Shown piece by piece: positions 29,401-44,400 of a stretch of 64,000 bases of DNA (position 1 is the first letter of the stretch; each line of letters starts with the position of its first letter). The notes under the pieces were generated by a model, which saw only the letters and a program-made list of their open reading frames with translations, ran no database searches and had not been told where the DNA came from. Location: positions 46,367-110,366 of the forward strand of contig UZAN01039825.1 in assembly GCA_900618425.1 (NCBI GenBank), read 5' to 3'. The translations under genes and the position numbers were made by a program. Source of the stretch: Echinostoma caproni (taxonomy: Eukaryota; Platyhelminthes; Trematoda; Plagiorchiida; Echinostomatidae).

Positions 29401-32400
29401 TCGCATCCTATCTAAACACCATTTGAATAGTTTGCAGTTGATGAGAAACTAGATCACTGGACAAAATGGATGTGAGGAAATCTCACTAATCACTGCAGTT
29501 GTAAAGTACATCACCGATCACCGAATCAATTCGGTTTAAATGACATCCTTGTTGGAATACTTCTCCCAAACCATAATTAAGTGTTGTTGAAAATAAAACG
29601 ACCGGAAAACTGTTCTTAGTTGCCAATTGCTGAATAAAAGATTTTAGTGGGCCAAAAGCAGCGTACAACTTTTCAGCTAAAAACTCGTCTCGAGAAAAAT
29701 AACACTGGATGTCTAACCAAAGCATTAAAATATTAGATGAACAAACGAATCAAGTTACCGAAGTCTGTCTTGACCGACAAGAAAACCATAAATTGGAACT
29801 TCAGAATCGCTTGTTACTTCAGTTCACTGGTTACCATGTTAGGTATTTTGTTCTCAAACGTTTCTTCGCATTCCGAGGTGACATATTTGGTGCTAGATAT
29901 ACCTCCGTGTCGTGCTTCGTTTTGTTCAAATATCTACCTTCTTCCTCGACCCATTCGCCCAATAACCCAATTCTTCTCATGTTAGTTTTCTGATGAACTT
30001 TCACGAAGAATTGGCCAGCATTTTATCTCAAATCCGTTTCCCTGCCACCACGTGACTATTTTTTTAATTGCCTCACGTTATCCTTGAATTCAGTCAATTT
30101 ACACTTAGAGAACCAATTGCTAACTACTCTGTAAATGCTGAGTACTGAAATTTAAAAACAGGCTTTGATTGGCGTATGACATTATGTTGCCATGGTAAAA
30201 GTACGAGGTGACAGAGAAAACTTTATCACGCCTCATGTTTTGTATAGCTCATTCCATTGAAGCAACNNNNTAACAACTACGAATTATTGAATAAGATAAC
30301 ACATCAATCAACTTCTATGAGTGCGATTGTATGGTTTGAGTCATTTGGCGAAAGAATGAGGCGCTCTATGTCATTAACAAATTCTCTGTATAAACCAACT
30401 TATGAATGATTGTTACCCTGTTCCGTCAGTTGAATTCATTTTTGAACCAAATAGCCGATAGCAAACAAATATTGAATTCTACTTAGCCTGATATTCCGGA
30501 AGAGGAGCTTTAGTAAGTGTATGGAATGATCGTGAATACCTCCACTTTCTAATGGGGAACGATCAAAATTTCTTATACACACAGTCGAAAATGATCAAAG
30601 TTGTAATGATTCGGAAGAAAATCAGCTCAAAGTAGGGTGAGTAGTATCTTGGGCAGTCTAACTTGATTTCTATCATGATTGCGTTCAGTCAACGTACGCG
30701 TTCTGTGGTAAGTGAAAAGTACGTCTCCCCTCTTTCTTGAGGTAAGCTGCTACTGAGACCAAGGACGGGACAGATAGGTAGAGCGCACGCATGAATGGAT
30801 GTGAAATACTCGACTGAGTATACTCGTCTCGACATTCACCGAAGCATTATTTCATTCCCGACGTCTCTGTCATTCACAAACCGTTATTAAGGCCACTTGA
30901 GGTAGTTGTTCTACGGATTAATCCGTGCTCCCCTCAGGTTGATTGAATTATACCATGCAATTTTCCGTGAGTACCAATTATCGTTTAATAAGAACAAAAC
31001 GTGGTCCTAATAAGCCGCATAGGAATTGCAGTAAATGAGTAGATATTGATAAAGTGGTGTAAAATCTTCAAATGAAAGGGTTACTGATACGCGATAAATC
31101 ATTACTTCTTTTGTTCATTCTTATAAGATCTTCTTGATCTTGAAGCTTGGCTATAAGCTTTCTCTTTCTTAACCGATCAGCACTGCAATGATTTCTCTAG
31201 TAATTCAATTGACAACACAACCCAGCAATGTATGGATGATGTATCAGCTTAAACAGCGAACAATGACGCATAGAAAGGAAGATGCTATTCTAACACATGA
31301 CTTCCAGGCCGGTTAGAAATCGAGTGCATCCTTATTCGTTTTACCAGTGAAATTGGTCGATTCGTTTCACGATCAGAGTATGCACATTTTGGTTGGTTTA
31401 GTTGCGCTCATGAACAATGTTGATCAATCAGAATTTGAACTATAGCGGTTCCTGAGCATTATCCAGATACTTTTTGTCAACGGAGAACTGAAAAATTATC
31501 AAAATGCCATATTCAATCAAGTAGACACTACTTGCCACAGAAAACATTAATTTCGGAAACGTGAATACATCGAGTGCTGTCGGTGGGATATATCAAAGCA
31601 AAACAACTCTTGTTGCAGGGGGCATCTATTTCAATGTTGCTGATAACTCTCGGTGTTTCAGATGCAACCGGTCTAAATTATCGGCAGCTTTAAATGAGGG
31701 TTTGAGGGCACTCTTAAAATAACTTGGCTCCGGTTTCTGGATAACAGTGATTCTGGTGCATTGGTTTTCATCAAACTTGCGCTACACCGTGACCTTCGTC
31801 AAACCACTTACTTTGTATACCCAGCCTTCTGGGGCTTAGTCATGTGAATGAATATGCCCTAACCCCATAAAGAACACGTGTCTGTCATAGCATGCACTTG
31901 TGTTCTTTCCTCTGTTATTCGAATCCATTATCAAAGTAAAATTATCGAATTCAATTTAACCACTGTCCCGTCAGTTGTAAAATAACAAAACCTCAGAAGA
32001 AAAACTCACTACACTTCATATATAACAAGGATTTACCGCAAGTACATAGCTATTTTAAGTTCATTTTGTTAACTCCTTGTGCGCTCTCCAATATTTTTTA
32101 AGCACTCGAGTTAGTCATTTTATTCATGAGGTTCAAGAATTTGCAATCTAATGGAATTTTACAGTGTCTTCTACTCCATGCGTTACGCTGGCCATTGAAG
32201 ATCACTGTTCAAGATAGATACCATACAAATGTGAAAAATTATATATATAATGCAACCTAAAACATATCTGTGACCGACCGCGCATGAGATCTAAACTTAT
32301 TCTCAGAGAAGTATGTTTTTGTTGAACGCTATTCAAAAGTAACAGTCTTCAAAAATTCGCCCCATCAGTGCAAAAAAACTAACGCTATAGAGTGTCACAT

Positions 32401-35400
32401 ACGGGGTCCAACGAAATGGCGCTCGGTACTTACTTCCTAACCAACTCATGATACGGTGTGTAACTTTAAGCTATAGAAACAATAAAATATCGTATCTTAT
32501 GAAGTCACGATTCACTGAATGAATTCGTGAAACTGCTCAGCGAAATTGTTTTGATGAAAATATTTTGATTTGGAAAAACCAAAGGAAACAACGCTTTGTA
32601 ATATACAATCTTTATCCCCGTGTTTAAAGTACTGTCTTTATGGTAGATACTGGCTGATGACGAATTCCAATGGTGGTATGTCATGTTATCATACCGCTTT
32701 TTCTAAACATCTCACAGTATTTATTTGACCAGAGCCACACTTCAGAAAATTGATTGAACTTTTATTAAAAATTGATTAAATTGGCGGTAGATTCAGAAAT
32801 AGACATCCGGTTTAAAATTAACTGAAAATAGTTCGTCTCACCTCATACTCACCTGCGGCGGTTAGAACCATACCAACGAACTAAGGAAGTTTGGCTGAGA
32901 AAATGACAAGGTAGAAAGGGTTTTTTTACTAATACGAATACCAATAATACACTGCAAAAATTATGAAAAAAATGTTTATAAAATATTTAGCTACATTTTT
33001 ATTTGGATAAGTTGTGACTATATTTTTTCTTTGCATAAGTGAATTTGGCACTCACCCGTCGGAATTTATGAAATGGCAGAAAACTTGACCAAGTTTGCCG
33101 CTGACAACAATAGATTTCACCAACTCGGCGGTATTATACACATTAATGATAGTCGGAGCCGTGATATGATGAGAAACTCCAGTTGAAAAACTAGCACCTT
33201 TTACTGATTGTGTTCTACACCCATCCAGTAGCAAATATTTTCATTGTTGCGAAATTCTTCAATTGTCAACTGCATCAACAAATTTTATCACTACGTTTCT
33301 TGTCCAACGCCTCACCCTCTGTTTCAGTTTGTCGCTCATCCAAACTGTCAGCAATACCTCACAAGTATTTGGTACGGTTCCGAAACAGCCTTTCTACAAT
33401 CCTGGTCGCTCATACGCAAAATTGGCCTTTCTCTAGCAGCAACACCCTTGCTTCCACTGCTCTGCATCATGTACATACTCTTCCCTACATCCAATGTGAG
33501 TTTCCGGTTCCTCATACCACACATACACACGCATACTACCTTGCTCATTTTCTACGGATGTAGCTTCATGCGCGATACTCATGATCGATGCAAAGTTCGT
33601 TTTTCTCACGTATTATATGGTTGTTTAATTTGAAAAAAGACAGTTGTGTTCTGTGACAGATTACACTAAACTGGTCTTCATTAGTGGTTCTACTGATGCG
33701 AGTTTCTCATCGGATTCGATAGTTATGTGCACGGGTATTTATATTTGAGTCTTCTTTGTCTAAAACAATAAGATCGAAACAGATCCACTGGCAATATAGA
33801 GAAATAAATAAAGAAAAACAATACACAAAACGAAACGTTTGGTCGAAAGGCCCAAAGTTTACTATCGAATAAATATAATTCCGCCCCTATTAAATTTTTT
33901 ACTGCAAATTCCCAATCACCGTTTTGTCAGTTCATGCAAACTGACAGCGTGTGTATCCAGGTATTGACGAACCTCGTGCAACGCCCCCCCCCCAGACACT
34001 TTCATCACATTTGTTCCTCCCAACGCATAGTGTTCCGAGCCTCATTCGAGGGATTGAGTAGTATATTGTCCCACATCAGACGCAATATATTTACACTAAC
34101 ATCCACAAATTTCGTTGCTTCTATTAGTCCAATGTCATTCAAATTTTCGATTTCTAGATTTCGACTGCCGTTTCTGGTACATTATTTGTAAAATAACAAT
34201 ACTTTAGTACAGTAAAAACCAATGAAATTTATTTATGAAGGGACTCAGGCAGGTACTATACTACAACTTTTGTTTTGTTATACTTCCCCTTCTTTCGTTT
34301 TCGAGCACTAAAACTAGTTGCTTTGCATGGAGTCCACCCAGATGACTATCAAGGAGCTTTTACCTTTTTGCTCTATCACATGCCTTACCCTGGCCACTGA
34401 CAATCACTGTCGGGGTGGCTAACTTATCCTTATTTCTAACGCTGGGGACATTTTCCGATTACACTGAAATCCAAAGTGCTGGGTGGTAATGAAGGAATTC
34501 CCTATTGGACGTGACCCATCCGGAAGTTGCATAAATGTAAAAACCAATATGTAATAAGGTCGTAATCTTTCTACCACAGACCTCAAATGAGATGCGATAT
34601 TAAGTTTTATCCTGGCAAAGTAAAACGTTTGTGAATGCATTTCGAGAACAAGACATATCACGCTATCCAGAGTGGCACGTGCGGGAGACCAACAGCAAGG
34701 CGATCAGTATTTGCTTTCTATGCAACTCATAAGACTGGATGGATATTCACCTATTTTGGCAGTTTAAACGAACGTTTTGGAAAACTATTTCAATAGATCA
34801 GTTTTCTCTGCCTGCGATATTGCTCATTAACCACCAGTGAGATAAACCCAAATCCAAATGGGTGTTTAATAACAAATTCACATCAAGTGACCTCAGCTTC
34901 AATCCCAATCGAGCCATAATTTTCCGAACAACAGCATGAGGAAATTGCGGCTAATCAGCCAGCGCTATCCTCCATACCAGTTGTTTATAATCTGTGCTAG
35001 CGCTGATTAACTTACCTTGATGTGATCGGTTTCTTGTTGGATTTGGTTTATGTCTTGCTGTAGAAATTCCGGTGATTGTTCAGTAAATTGGGTTTAAGTT
35101 CACATCAAAGCACTTGCACAATTCAGGGACCGAGTTATCGGATTTACGCGTCTCTTGAATAAGTTACCTCTCGGCTTCAACTAAACGGCAAAATCTCTTG
35201 GATGTTTTTTCCAGTGTGAACATGGTGACACTAAAATCGCATATTCATAAAAACGCACACTTCATGTTTAACTTTTGGAAGTCATTTCTTATGCTTCTTA
35301 GAATACATTTTAAGTCCCTTTCGGATCAGGGCTTTTGTATATGGTTTACAGCTATATAATCTAAAATTTATTTAACCTGGAAATTCTCATTGATTGGATT

Positions 35401-38400
35401 ATTTACTTTGCACCGAATGTAAAAGGATGGGGAATTTAGAATAAGTGCATTTATTATGATAAACACTCACATTAAACAGCAAACATTTGCTAAAAATAAA
35501 GAAATTCCATAGTACTTTACGTGAACTATTAGTTAATTCTGAATTGTAACTTTCGGACTATTACAAATTTTACCGCGACACTCAAGGTCATACAAATTCA
35601 AAAGTTGGTATGCGAGAACTAATAATTTCGGAGTGAGAGATGAAATTCAGACTAAACACCATTCACCAATGGCTATCAATATGCATATGTAATACTGAAA
35701 ACTAAAAATCACTTCCAAAATGAGAACCATATTGCATGCGTTTGATCAATAACTGTATATATTAAATTCGACTTGAGTTTGTCTTTTACTCTTCTTAGAA
35801 ATACTCATATGAACAAAGTTTATCTTGATAAATTCCTAGTAACTATTCCATAAAATCTGCACGACGCAGCATGATTTCACCAAGTTCATGAAAGCAGATT
35901 TGCATCTGAATTGTTTGTCATCGTAGTGGAAGTTTTTTCTGTGTTGTCATTTGGTGGACGCACACTGACATTAGACCCTGTATCAGACACAGACCGAAAT
36001 TGGTCAACCGTTTGATGCACTTTATCGCTCAGATTGACATGCACTTGAGGAACAGACAGATAGACAGACAGATAGTACACTTCATCTCATTTTTATAATA
36101 AATTACTGCTCATTGTATAACAGTGCTACTCCTTTCAAGTTTTTCAGCGAACTGCAACCGATCATTTTCCCTGATTTACGCCACTTCATGCCTACAACTG
36201 ATAAACCGCTTTTTCTTCCTACTTGACTGAGATCTCTCATGGATTTCGGTACCATGATTTGGTTTTTATCCTCGAGGAATAGACAATGACTGATCAAAAT
36301 GCACAGTATTCTCTTTTCCCACTTCTGATTTGCTTTCAGATTAGCATAGGCGTCTAAATTTCCACGTGGTGAACGTCCAACAGTGTACACTTCTGTTCAT
36401 TACAACAACAAGCGATCACCTGTGTCATTTGCCACCATTTTTAGTTATTCTACCAAGTCCAACAATCAATCGCGAGTCACAATAAGCTAGTAATACCTTC
36501 ACTTTGCCCTTAGACTCAAAAGATTCATGCAAAAATTCTAGGGACCAAATTCCAACAGTTCGCTAAAAATATAAACCTGGAAGAACGGGGCTAAATTACT
36601 TACCTCATGCGTGACACTGGTGTTAGCTAATAACACTTCCATCAGTTTACAGTTCACGTGCACTCATCGGGTGCATTATGAAATTTGACAAACTGGTTAC
36701 TGACTGTACACTCCCGCCCGCCCTTTGGTGGTCGAAAAATGTTTTGATATCAAGGTCAAACCTCTCATATTATCAATCACGCATCGGCGATTGAAAAACC
36801 ATTTGTACATCAACCTTCTCAGTATGTTGGTTATGGAGTGCTCTGTTGTCCAAAATCGAACTTTCATTTTATTAAATGCAGATTTCAATGTGTTTGAATG
36901 CCGGTGTGTCCATCTACCCAGTTATCAGTACAATTTTCTAATTGCTTGAAATTTTTTAAGATTTTCGTGCAATCCACCAGGGTGAATTTCAGGAATCTTG
37001 TTTATATTTGAACACCGTTTGCATCTCTGCAAAGCACACTCACCCAGCTAAGCTACTAAAGTACACAAATTACTCTCTGATCTATTCTTAAATGGATGAA
37101 ATAAGTGGCTTGATTAGTGCTAGCTGACTTAACCTGTATTGAGTTAATTTTATTAAAACACCTGCGGTGAGGATTGAAATAAGCCTTTTGTGAGTAAGTA
37201 ATTTCATGAAGGACTTTTCGTTTCGAAACTACACAGGATATCTACGAGGAGGTAAAACTGACGAGAGGATTTCAACGTCATTCACGCCTGAAACATTTGT
37301 TCATGCGTACGGAGGGAAGCTACATTATCTATTGGTTTTCAGCGTGTTACTTCAGTGCACATTTTCCTTCAGATAATGTTTTTTGATGTCCTGTTTAGAT
37401 TAATCAGATTATTGTTCCAGCCATCGCAGTTCAAAGTGTCTCTCTGTCGGAATGAATGAATATGTTGAACTTTGCTTCCTCTGCACAACTCCACCCAACA
37501 CAGTTGGCCCGTTCCATGCGCTGTCCGGCTGCCAAGTTCGCCACCCACGTTGTTTCGCACTTTCTATTCCTCATCCTCTTGGCTGCTGCCACCTTTCGAT
37601 TGGAAGAGAATTATGATTCTTTACTGGATGAACAAATGCTCGGCTCAGGTAACGAGGAGACCATACGGCAATGGGTGCAGAAAAATTTTCGGCCATCTAA
37701 GGCGATTATCACACATGTGCAAATATGCATCGTGCTATGGGTTGCTGGTACGTCCAACTCAAAATCTTTTTTCAATAGTGACAACCTACTTGGTTTATTT
37801 CCATATGCTTAAGCCTATACTTTAGTGTCAACCCATCGACTTAAATGATAATCATACCAGGAAATTCATGAGTAGAATGTAGGCATACTTGGGCAACTGA
37901 TAACTAATCAGACTTTTACTTTGTTTACATACAAGCAAGCACAAACAATCATGGCAAAATGGTTGCAATCAACGAGAATCATTCATCTTCACAAAATAGC
38001 AATTATGTAATATGTTTGCAGTTGGTATAATTGGTCAGCATATATATCAAGAGGACAAAACCTGCAGTTCCCTTCCCATCTCGGATACAAAAATGATAAG
38101 TATTAGTATCAGCAACCTGCAAAACGCTTCTCACTAGTTTGCAGAGAGTGCACATATTATGCAACTATATTTGAGCCCAAACGGTGTGGCAAACAAAACA
38201 GCAAACATAATCTTTATAACAAAGAAGATAATTCAATGCTTCTTGGTTGGTTTGGAATCATGTTTGCTTGCCATCTATCGTAGGTCAACTACTGGTGGCT
38301 TACCAAACCGGTTATATCCATGATGTTTACTTTCACTCCGCTCAATTCGGTGGAGAAACACCCGCCACGTAAACGTGGTGAGTAGAGCTTTCTCAGTAAA

Positions 38401-41400
38401 AGTCATTCGAGATGCTTGGTTGTATGGGAGCTTTCTGTAGGTTGAAGGGTGACCATTTAACTCAAGACACGCACCATCGACCATACGGAAAGCTTTCGGA
38501 GTGTGCATTTACGTGTCAGAGTGGAAGAGATATTCAGGAAAAAGAATTGGGATTAGTTCTCAACACTTGCGTGGCACCCTATTTGAATACCTTCTTAAGT
38601 AGTAGCTTCATATCAACTCATTTGTCGAATGTTTGCATTTCCCCCCGCTTGTTGTGGCTCAGGTAAACACCATTTAAGAAATGACAGTTGATGTATTCTG
38701 ATCATGGAAAAAGCAACTCGGGTGTTTACATGATTTTGTACGCACTTTTCAATGCTCCTCTTTTGCGTACGCTTTTTCGTACCCATCTCCTTGCAGTGAT
38801 GAAAAACAAACGAGGCTCCTATATTAATCCAAATAATCCAAATAATGAAATAGCCAACCTCCATATATTGATATTCTTGGGGGGTATTCCTTAATTGGCA
38901 TTGTCACGTTTAAATACGCTCGGTTGTATGATCGGTTTGTAGCCTGGCAGATGCGACGTGGATTAAAATAAGGAGCACGGGAGTGGTTGATAAACTGAAC
39001 GATGAAAGTGTAATGAGTGAGGAAAGGTAGGCGGCACAATCAGTCAATCCGAGTCATACACGGCTGGACAGAATTTGATAATTTGAGCGAGAATAAACAC
39101 GGGTCAACGGGGGAGAGGAATCAAGGGTGGCAAACGGGGGGTGCAGAAGGTAATTCTGTGAAAAGATGCATTCGGATTGGCTACTCGGGATCAAGTCTGA
39201 TTCATGCAAGTTTGTTCATCTGACAGATAAACATGGGTCCTTGAGAATACTTCTTTTCAATTTCTATGTAAGACAGCTCAAAGGGTAAAGCATGGGCTGT
39301 ACAAAAGCTTAGGCGTTCATGCGTGGATTCGAATCCCACTGAGGTTACTGAAATTTTCGCAATCTTGACATACAAACCCCAATGTGCCAAACAACAATTT
39401 GAATAGATTTGATTTGGCTGATTGGCTGATCTAACTTCTTTGTGTGGTATATTGCCTTAGATTACCATCCAGAGCAGCCGTATGTAACTTTGGATTATCG
39501 ATACAAATATTAGATTGTAACTTAATTGAATCCTAATTAACCGAAGTCTATTTCGTCTATTCCCCTATCCTTGCTTGAACAAATTAAATATGTGACAATC
39601 ACACATGGAATATTTAGTATTTTCTTATCGTCGATCTGTCGTGAATAATACCGATAATAATAAATTCTTGATAATAATGGATATACGCTAATTCAGTGGT
39701 GTGCAGACTAATGTTTGGCTACAATAATCACTGCCTCAAACAAGAACTATAACAATACGCGGGTCACATCTAAAATCGACTGGCGGACGACGTACACTGA
39801 CCATTCAAATGTTCGGGTCTTCTGTGAGATAAAGATAGCCTACTAAATTGAAGACATATATGTTGAGTGTATATTCGTCAGTTACGCTAATCATCAGAGG
39901 ATGTGAACTAAATTCTAGGACACCGGAAGAGATACATCCATTCCAAACCAGAAAAGTTATCTCGTGACATGCGTTATATGAAAACAGAAAATTCAGTTGA
40001 TCTTGCGCATAATGTTCGAATGATTAGCACGCTTTGTCGCGAGGTAACAAGACACTAGCTACGTTTAAGATAGAAATGAGTAGTTTCAAATTATTGGGTG
40101 AAAGCACTGGTTATACTGTGTTGAGATATTGTGAAGCGCAAAAACGTGTTAACTAATTTATCGGTAATTTGTTTGTAATTTGTTTCAGGAGTAGAAATCA
40201 CTCTATGTCATGATTTGAAATATCATTACAAAGACCTGAATTTATTTGTAAAGTGGAGCAACAACCCTCTTCCCTACATACACACCTACCTATTACAATT
40301 TGCCACAATGTTACCAGTTAATTATTTTTGTTTCCCTTTTCCCTTTCCGATTGTATCAAAAGCTAGGCGTGATACATGGTCTCTAGTGTATCTTACGCAA
40401 CCTCACCCACCCTCTTGCCTTAACTCATAACTTCCATCAACATTTAAAGCAACCCAGCTCTCTGCTGTCATGTCATTTGAGCTTTGTTTCATTATCCTCT
40501 ACGAGACTTACCATTGACTACCGCTTCATTTGCCCTTCTTATTCACCTATGTTATGGTTATGAACGGAGGTACAATCAACCAACCAGACATCCGTACTAT
40601 GATCACCTTATATATGCCACCACCTGATGCAGTACATGGAAAAGAAATTTTTCGTAAACATCATTTTCTATAATGCCTATGGGAAAATTTTGGGCATTTC
40701 TATACGCTCTCTTTGGAATGGGTACCGAATAAAGGGTAGGTGAATGTCTAACGGGCAATCTCTGAACCATTTTAGTTACGCATTTCAAACGAACTGGCTA
40801 CAACAAGAAAAAAACTGGACTCGTTCCGCAGGAATGATTTTCCTAACGGAAAACTGGATGGCCATCAAACTTTAATGGGATCTTCCAGTGTTTATTTACC
40901 GTCAACTAGTGGTAATTAAAAAAACGGTCTTCGGTGATACGCGGTGACTTCAAATACGATCAAGCTATTTATGCATAGATCCTGTGAACTTGTTAGAGAT
41001 GATGTTTCTGTTAAATGGCGTTCTAGTAGGAAGCCCCATGAAAAGCATTAGCTGGATGATGAAAGCTTACGGTTCTGTTCTGGGTTGTTTTCAACAGCCA
41101 TTTGAGACCTAATGTTTGACAATGTGCAACAAAGTTGGTTTACATTTATCAAAATTAAAGTTTTCATTATTATTGCTCGGTTACGAGCGCAGTGACTGAT
41201 TCCCTCTAAATCCAAATCTTAGTACCCAAATAATTTTAGATGCAATAATGGAAACTAAGCAACTCCTGTAGGCAAAACTTAAATCCAGCATGAAAAACAA
41301 ATTTCTTCTTTTCACAAAGCCAGCAATCTTAAAAATCAATCGCACAAGTGATTTGGAAGTTGCATGTATTCTCAATGAAAAGGTGCCGGAACATCATCTC

Positions 41401-44400
41401 TCATTGCGAACTGCACCTGGACAAAAGCAGTTTCGCGCCAAAGTTACATGCAAACTCGGCGAACATTTTTCATTGAAAACCACCCGTGTTCGTTTACTAA
41501 ACGAAGCGTGCTAATAGAATTGTGGCTACTTGATACACCCGACGTGCAGAGCAGAAGCGATGTTGGAAAGAAAAAAAAATTATAATTATTTATTCAAAAC
41601 AATACAAATAGATTACTTAAAATAGGAATCGGTGCAAATTTTACCCCTTTTAGACAGACCATATTTCTAACTTTTGCTGCACCTATAAATTCATATTGTT
41701 TTCAATGTAATTTCTAAATCCCAAAATGCTTCTCTTTTTTTTCAGGAGCAAAATGAAGGTTCTGTTAGCTCAACCATATATATATATATAAATATAACTA
41801 TATATATATAATCAGTGAACGTGTTCTATGCTGTTTTCCACATATTATCGAAATGTAGGTCAGTTCCAACAGCAGAAGCTAATAAAACTGGTGGCATAAA
41901 AAGCGGACGAACAAAAAATTCAAAATCAGATAAGACTCAGAAGGGATGACTGCTTCGTTGGCGTAAAACGAGGAAAGTAAATGCACGATACACGGATAAA
42001 AAAATGATCATTTTAATCACCTTCCGAATAGCTGCTGCACCTGAAATTCTTCTGTTCGGACTTCGAGTGGATGATCGATGGATGTGCGTTACAGATCACG
42101 TGAGAAAAATCCCACTACAGCATTTTTCTTCATTGTGCAATCACAGTTTTGTACATGACTAATGTGTTACACAACCTATTCATCACCAAGTTACGCAGTG
42201 ATTTTTCATCCGTTTAACTTTGGTTTCTCTTTCTTTTATCTCCTCTTCGTCCCGCTCTCCTTTTTTCAAACTACTAGGTCTTATCCTGGCCGATGTGAAA
42301 CACATATATTTTGCCGGATTCAGGTCTTACATTTCAAATTCGTACAATATTTTGAATTTCTGCATCCTATCCATGTATATCGGCTCGTACACTTTGCGGA
42401 TAATCGTGGACCGATGGGTTCGTGAATCAGACGTGTTTTTCAACGCGACCGCCAAAATCAATCACTTGTTGGACAATAACAACAGTGTGCTCGTGCATCA
42501 AATGGTACAGAACTGGACGCAATCGGAACATTTTGACAAAAGTTACTTCATCACTGCTTGTAAGTTTAATCCGGTCCCGTGCGAACCGTTTGTCCCGGAT
42601 CTGGAGAACTGGTAGAGTTTGCTCATTCCGATTACAACTCATGTTCGGTGTATCTAAGAAATAGAACAGGAATGATTTTAATCGGATTATGGTGTATGGG
42701 TTAATCGTGATTAAGTTTATTGAACGGGGTACACTAACATGTTTACTCAGATAGTTTTAGAGAAATTGAGATTAAAAAATGCAGTTCTAACATTCGACAG
42801 GACTGTTAATTGTGATTACTTTTCTATCGTACTAATAAGTGGTTACTACAACATAACGAGGAACATTTGATTGCTATAAACATAGGTATAACAGTCATCA
42901 TAATAAGCGTTTAAGTCACTGTAACAAACGTACGCATCATTTTCATTTCGAAAATATTGCTCATTTATTCTAAAAGGTTTTCTGCAATGCACAGGGATAA
43001 GCCACTTGAAGCAACGACCGGGTATAAACAAAGACAAACATCGGAAGAAACTGTAAAGCGGTTGAAAAACATAAATAGTTTATCCACAATTTCAATAGAA
43101 AACAAACAGTAAATGAGTTTGACGATTATACATATATATATATATATAACCATATGGATAAGCACCTTGGAGAGTAGATAACTGAGCAGGATGGGAATCA
43201 GGTCTAAGCTAAATCATCAGACACGATACTTTCCCGTTGGGTCTTTTCTCGAGGTAAATCGTGGGAACCAATGTTTTAGCTATGGATAAACCAGATTGTA
43301 TTGACGGAAATCCATGAGAATTGTGTTTGCTCATTGTTTGATTTGGTTAGGTCAAAACAGCCTCGATCAATTAGGATCCGAAATGTAGTGAACTCAGTGG
43401 AATGCATGTATTTATCTTGTATCCACTTGTCCGCGTTTTCAACCTGAATAATCAGTGCATGCATAGTTAGTGCTTATGAAGCCAAATGCGTTGATATGTG
43501 CATACGGGTATGGTAGAAAAATTGTTACCGGTACTTTTTCGTCCTCTATACAGACTTAGAGTTAAGATTATTTGCCTAGTCGATTTATAATGGCCATACA
43601 AATTGACGAACACAAACAAGCTAATGAAACATGTGTCGCTATTATCGGATTGGTAGAAAATATGGAGTTTATTGNTGTAACTTAAAAATAAATGGACACA
43701 GGTGATTCAGAATAACAGATGGCGTTGGATATAAGAACAAAACTAATGCGGAAGGGTACAAAACGCACCAACACTTAAATTAAACCGGAATTCACGAATG
43801 TTTGAAAAGCATCAATCCAATTTGTTTCAGGTGCAACAGCCATCATTTATTCATAAACCAATCAAATGAAAACATATTTCACTTGTTCAGTGGCGAGTTT
43901 CTTAATGAAAGCGGGGAACAAAGCCAGATTTATTATATTCTGGGGATTTAAAAAACAATGCAATAAAATGTTTCGGTTAAGGAAAATTAAAGAAATGAGA
44001 TTTTGACTGATATATACATTTAATACCGTTTACCGCTTTAGCATCGTGTTTTCGAACTAGTCCTATTCAGGGGATTTGGACTCGCGCTAGTATTCTAGCT
44101 CAACTTGAACCCTAGGTGGGACTTTTCAGAGTACGCCTCAAGATAACTTCTATATGATTGGCTTGGCAGCATCACTTAAGATGACCGCGATTGAACAATC
44201 TGATTGTTTTTTTAAGACCATATTCGTTACCACGTTGGGGCGAAATGTAGCGGCAATAATAGATAACATTTCCTCTTAGAATATTTCTAGTGCAAATTGC
44301 TTATCTCCAAGTTTCTCCAATCCCTTTTATTACATCAAACTGCAAAATACAACTGACATTAATATTTATTGACCTGCTACAAAATAGCAGTTTTTAAAGT

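Larger units (their letters stand above)
33496..37503 (+). other. TRPC intron 4 (4.0 kb)
   Basis: Begins gtgagt and ends cccaacacag. Holds repeat B copy 2 (34363-34733), a run of ten or so C at about 33983 and a GACA/GATA microsatellite at 36051-36076. ORFs at 35886, 36103 and 36697 show no domain. Confidence 0.85.
37748..42277 (+). other. TRPC intron 5 (4.5 kb)
   Basis: Begins gtacgt and ends aaactactag. Contains a tRNA-like SINE relic (39270-39345) in a GC-richer stretch (39010-39350) and an AT microsatellite (41775-41812). ORFs such as 41290-41514 and minus 38275-38508 have no recognisable domain. Confidence 0.85.

Noticed and set aside
29990..30015. Hammerhead-like CTGATGA ... GAAG on the plus strand
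   Set aside because: GAAG replaces GAAA, the closing G-C of helix II is absent and no helix I or III pairing is evident; there is no element context.
33210..33563. 117-codon ORF overlapping exon 4 in another frame
   Set aside because: Shadow of TRPC exon 4, whose frame carries the conserved CQQYLTSIWYG and has valid splice sites.
37254..37300. CTGACGA followed by GAAAC, possible hammerhead
   Set aside because: The base before GAAA is T, helix II does not pair convincingly and no cleavage triplet or helix I is visible.
39270..39345. Functional tRNA gene
   Set aside because: The acceptor stems do not pair and the anticodon arm is poor; retained only as a SINE or pseudogene.
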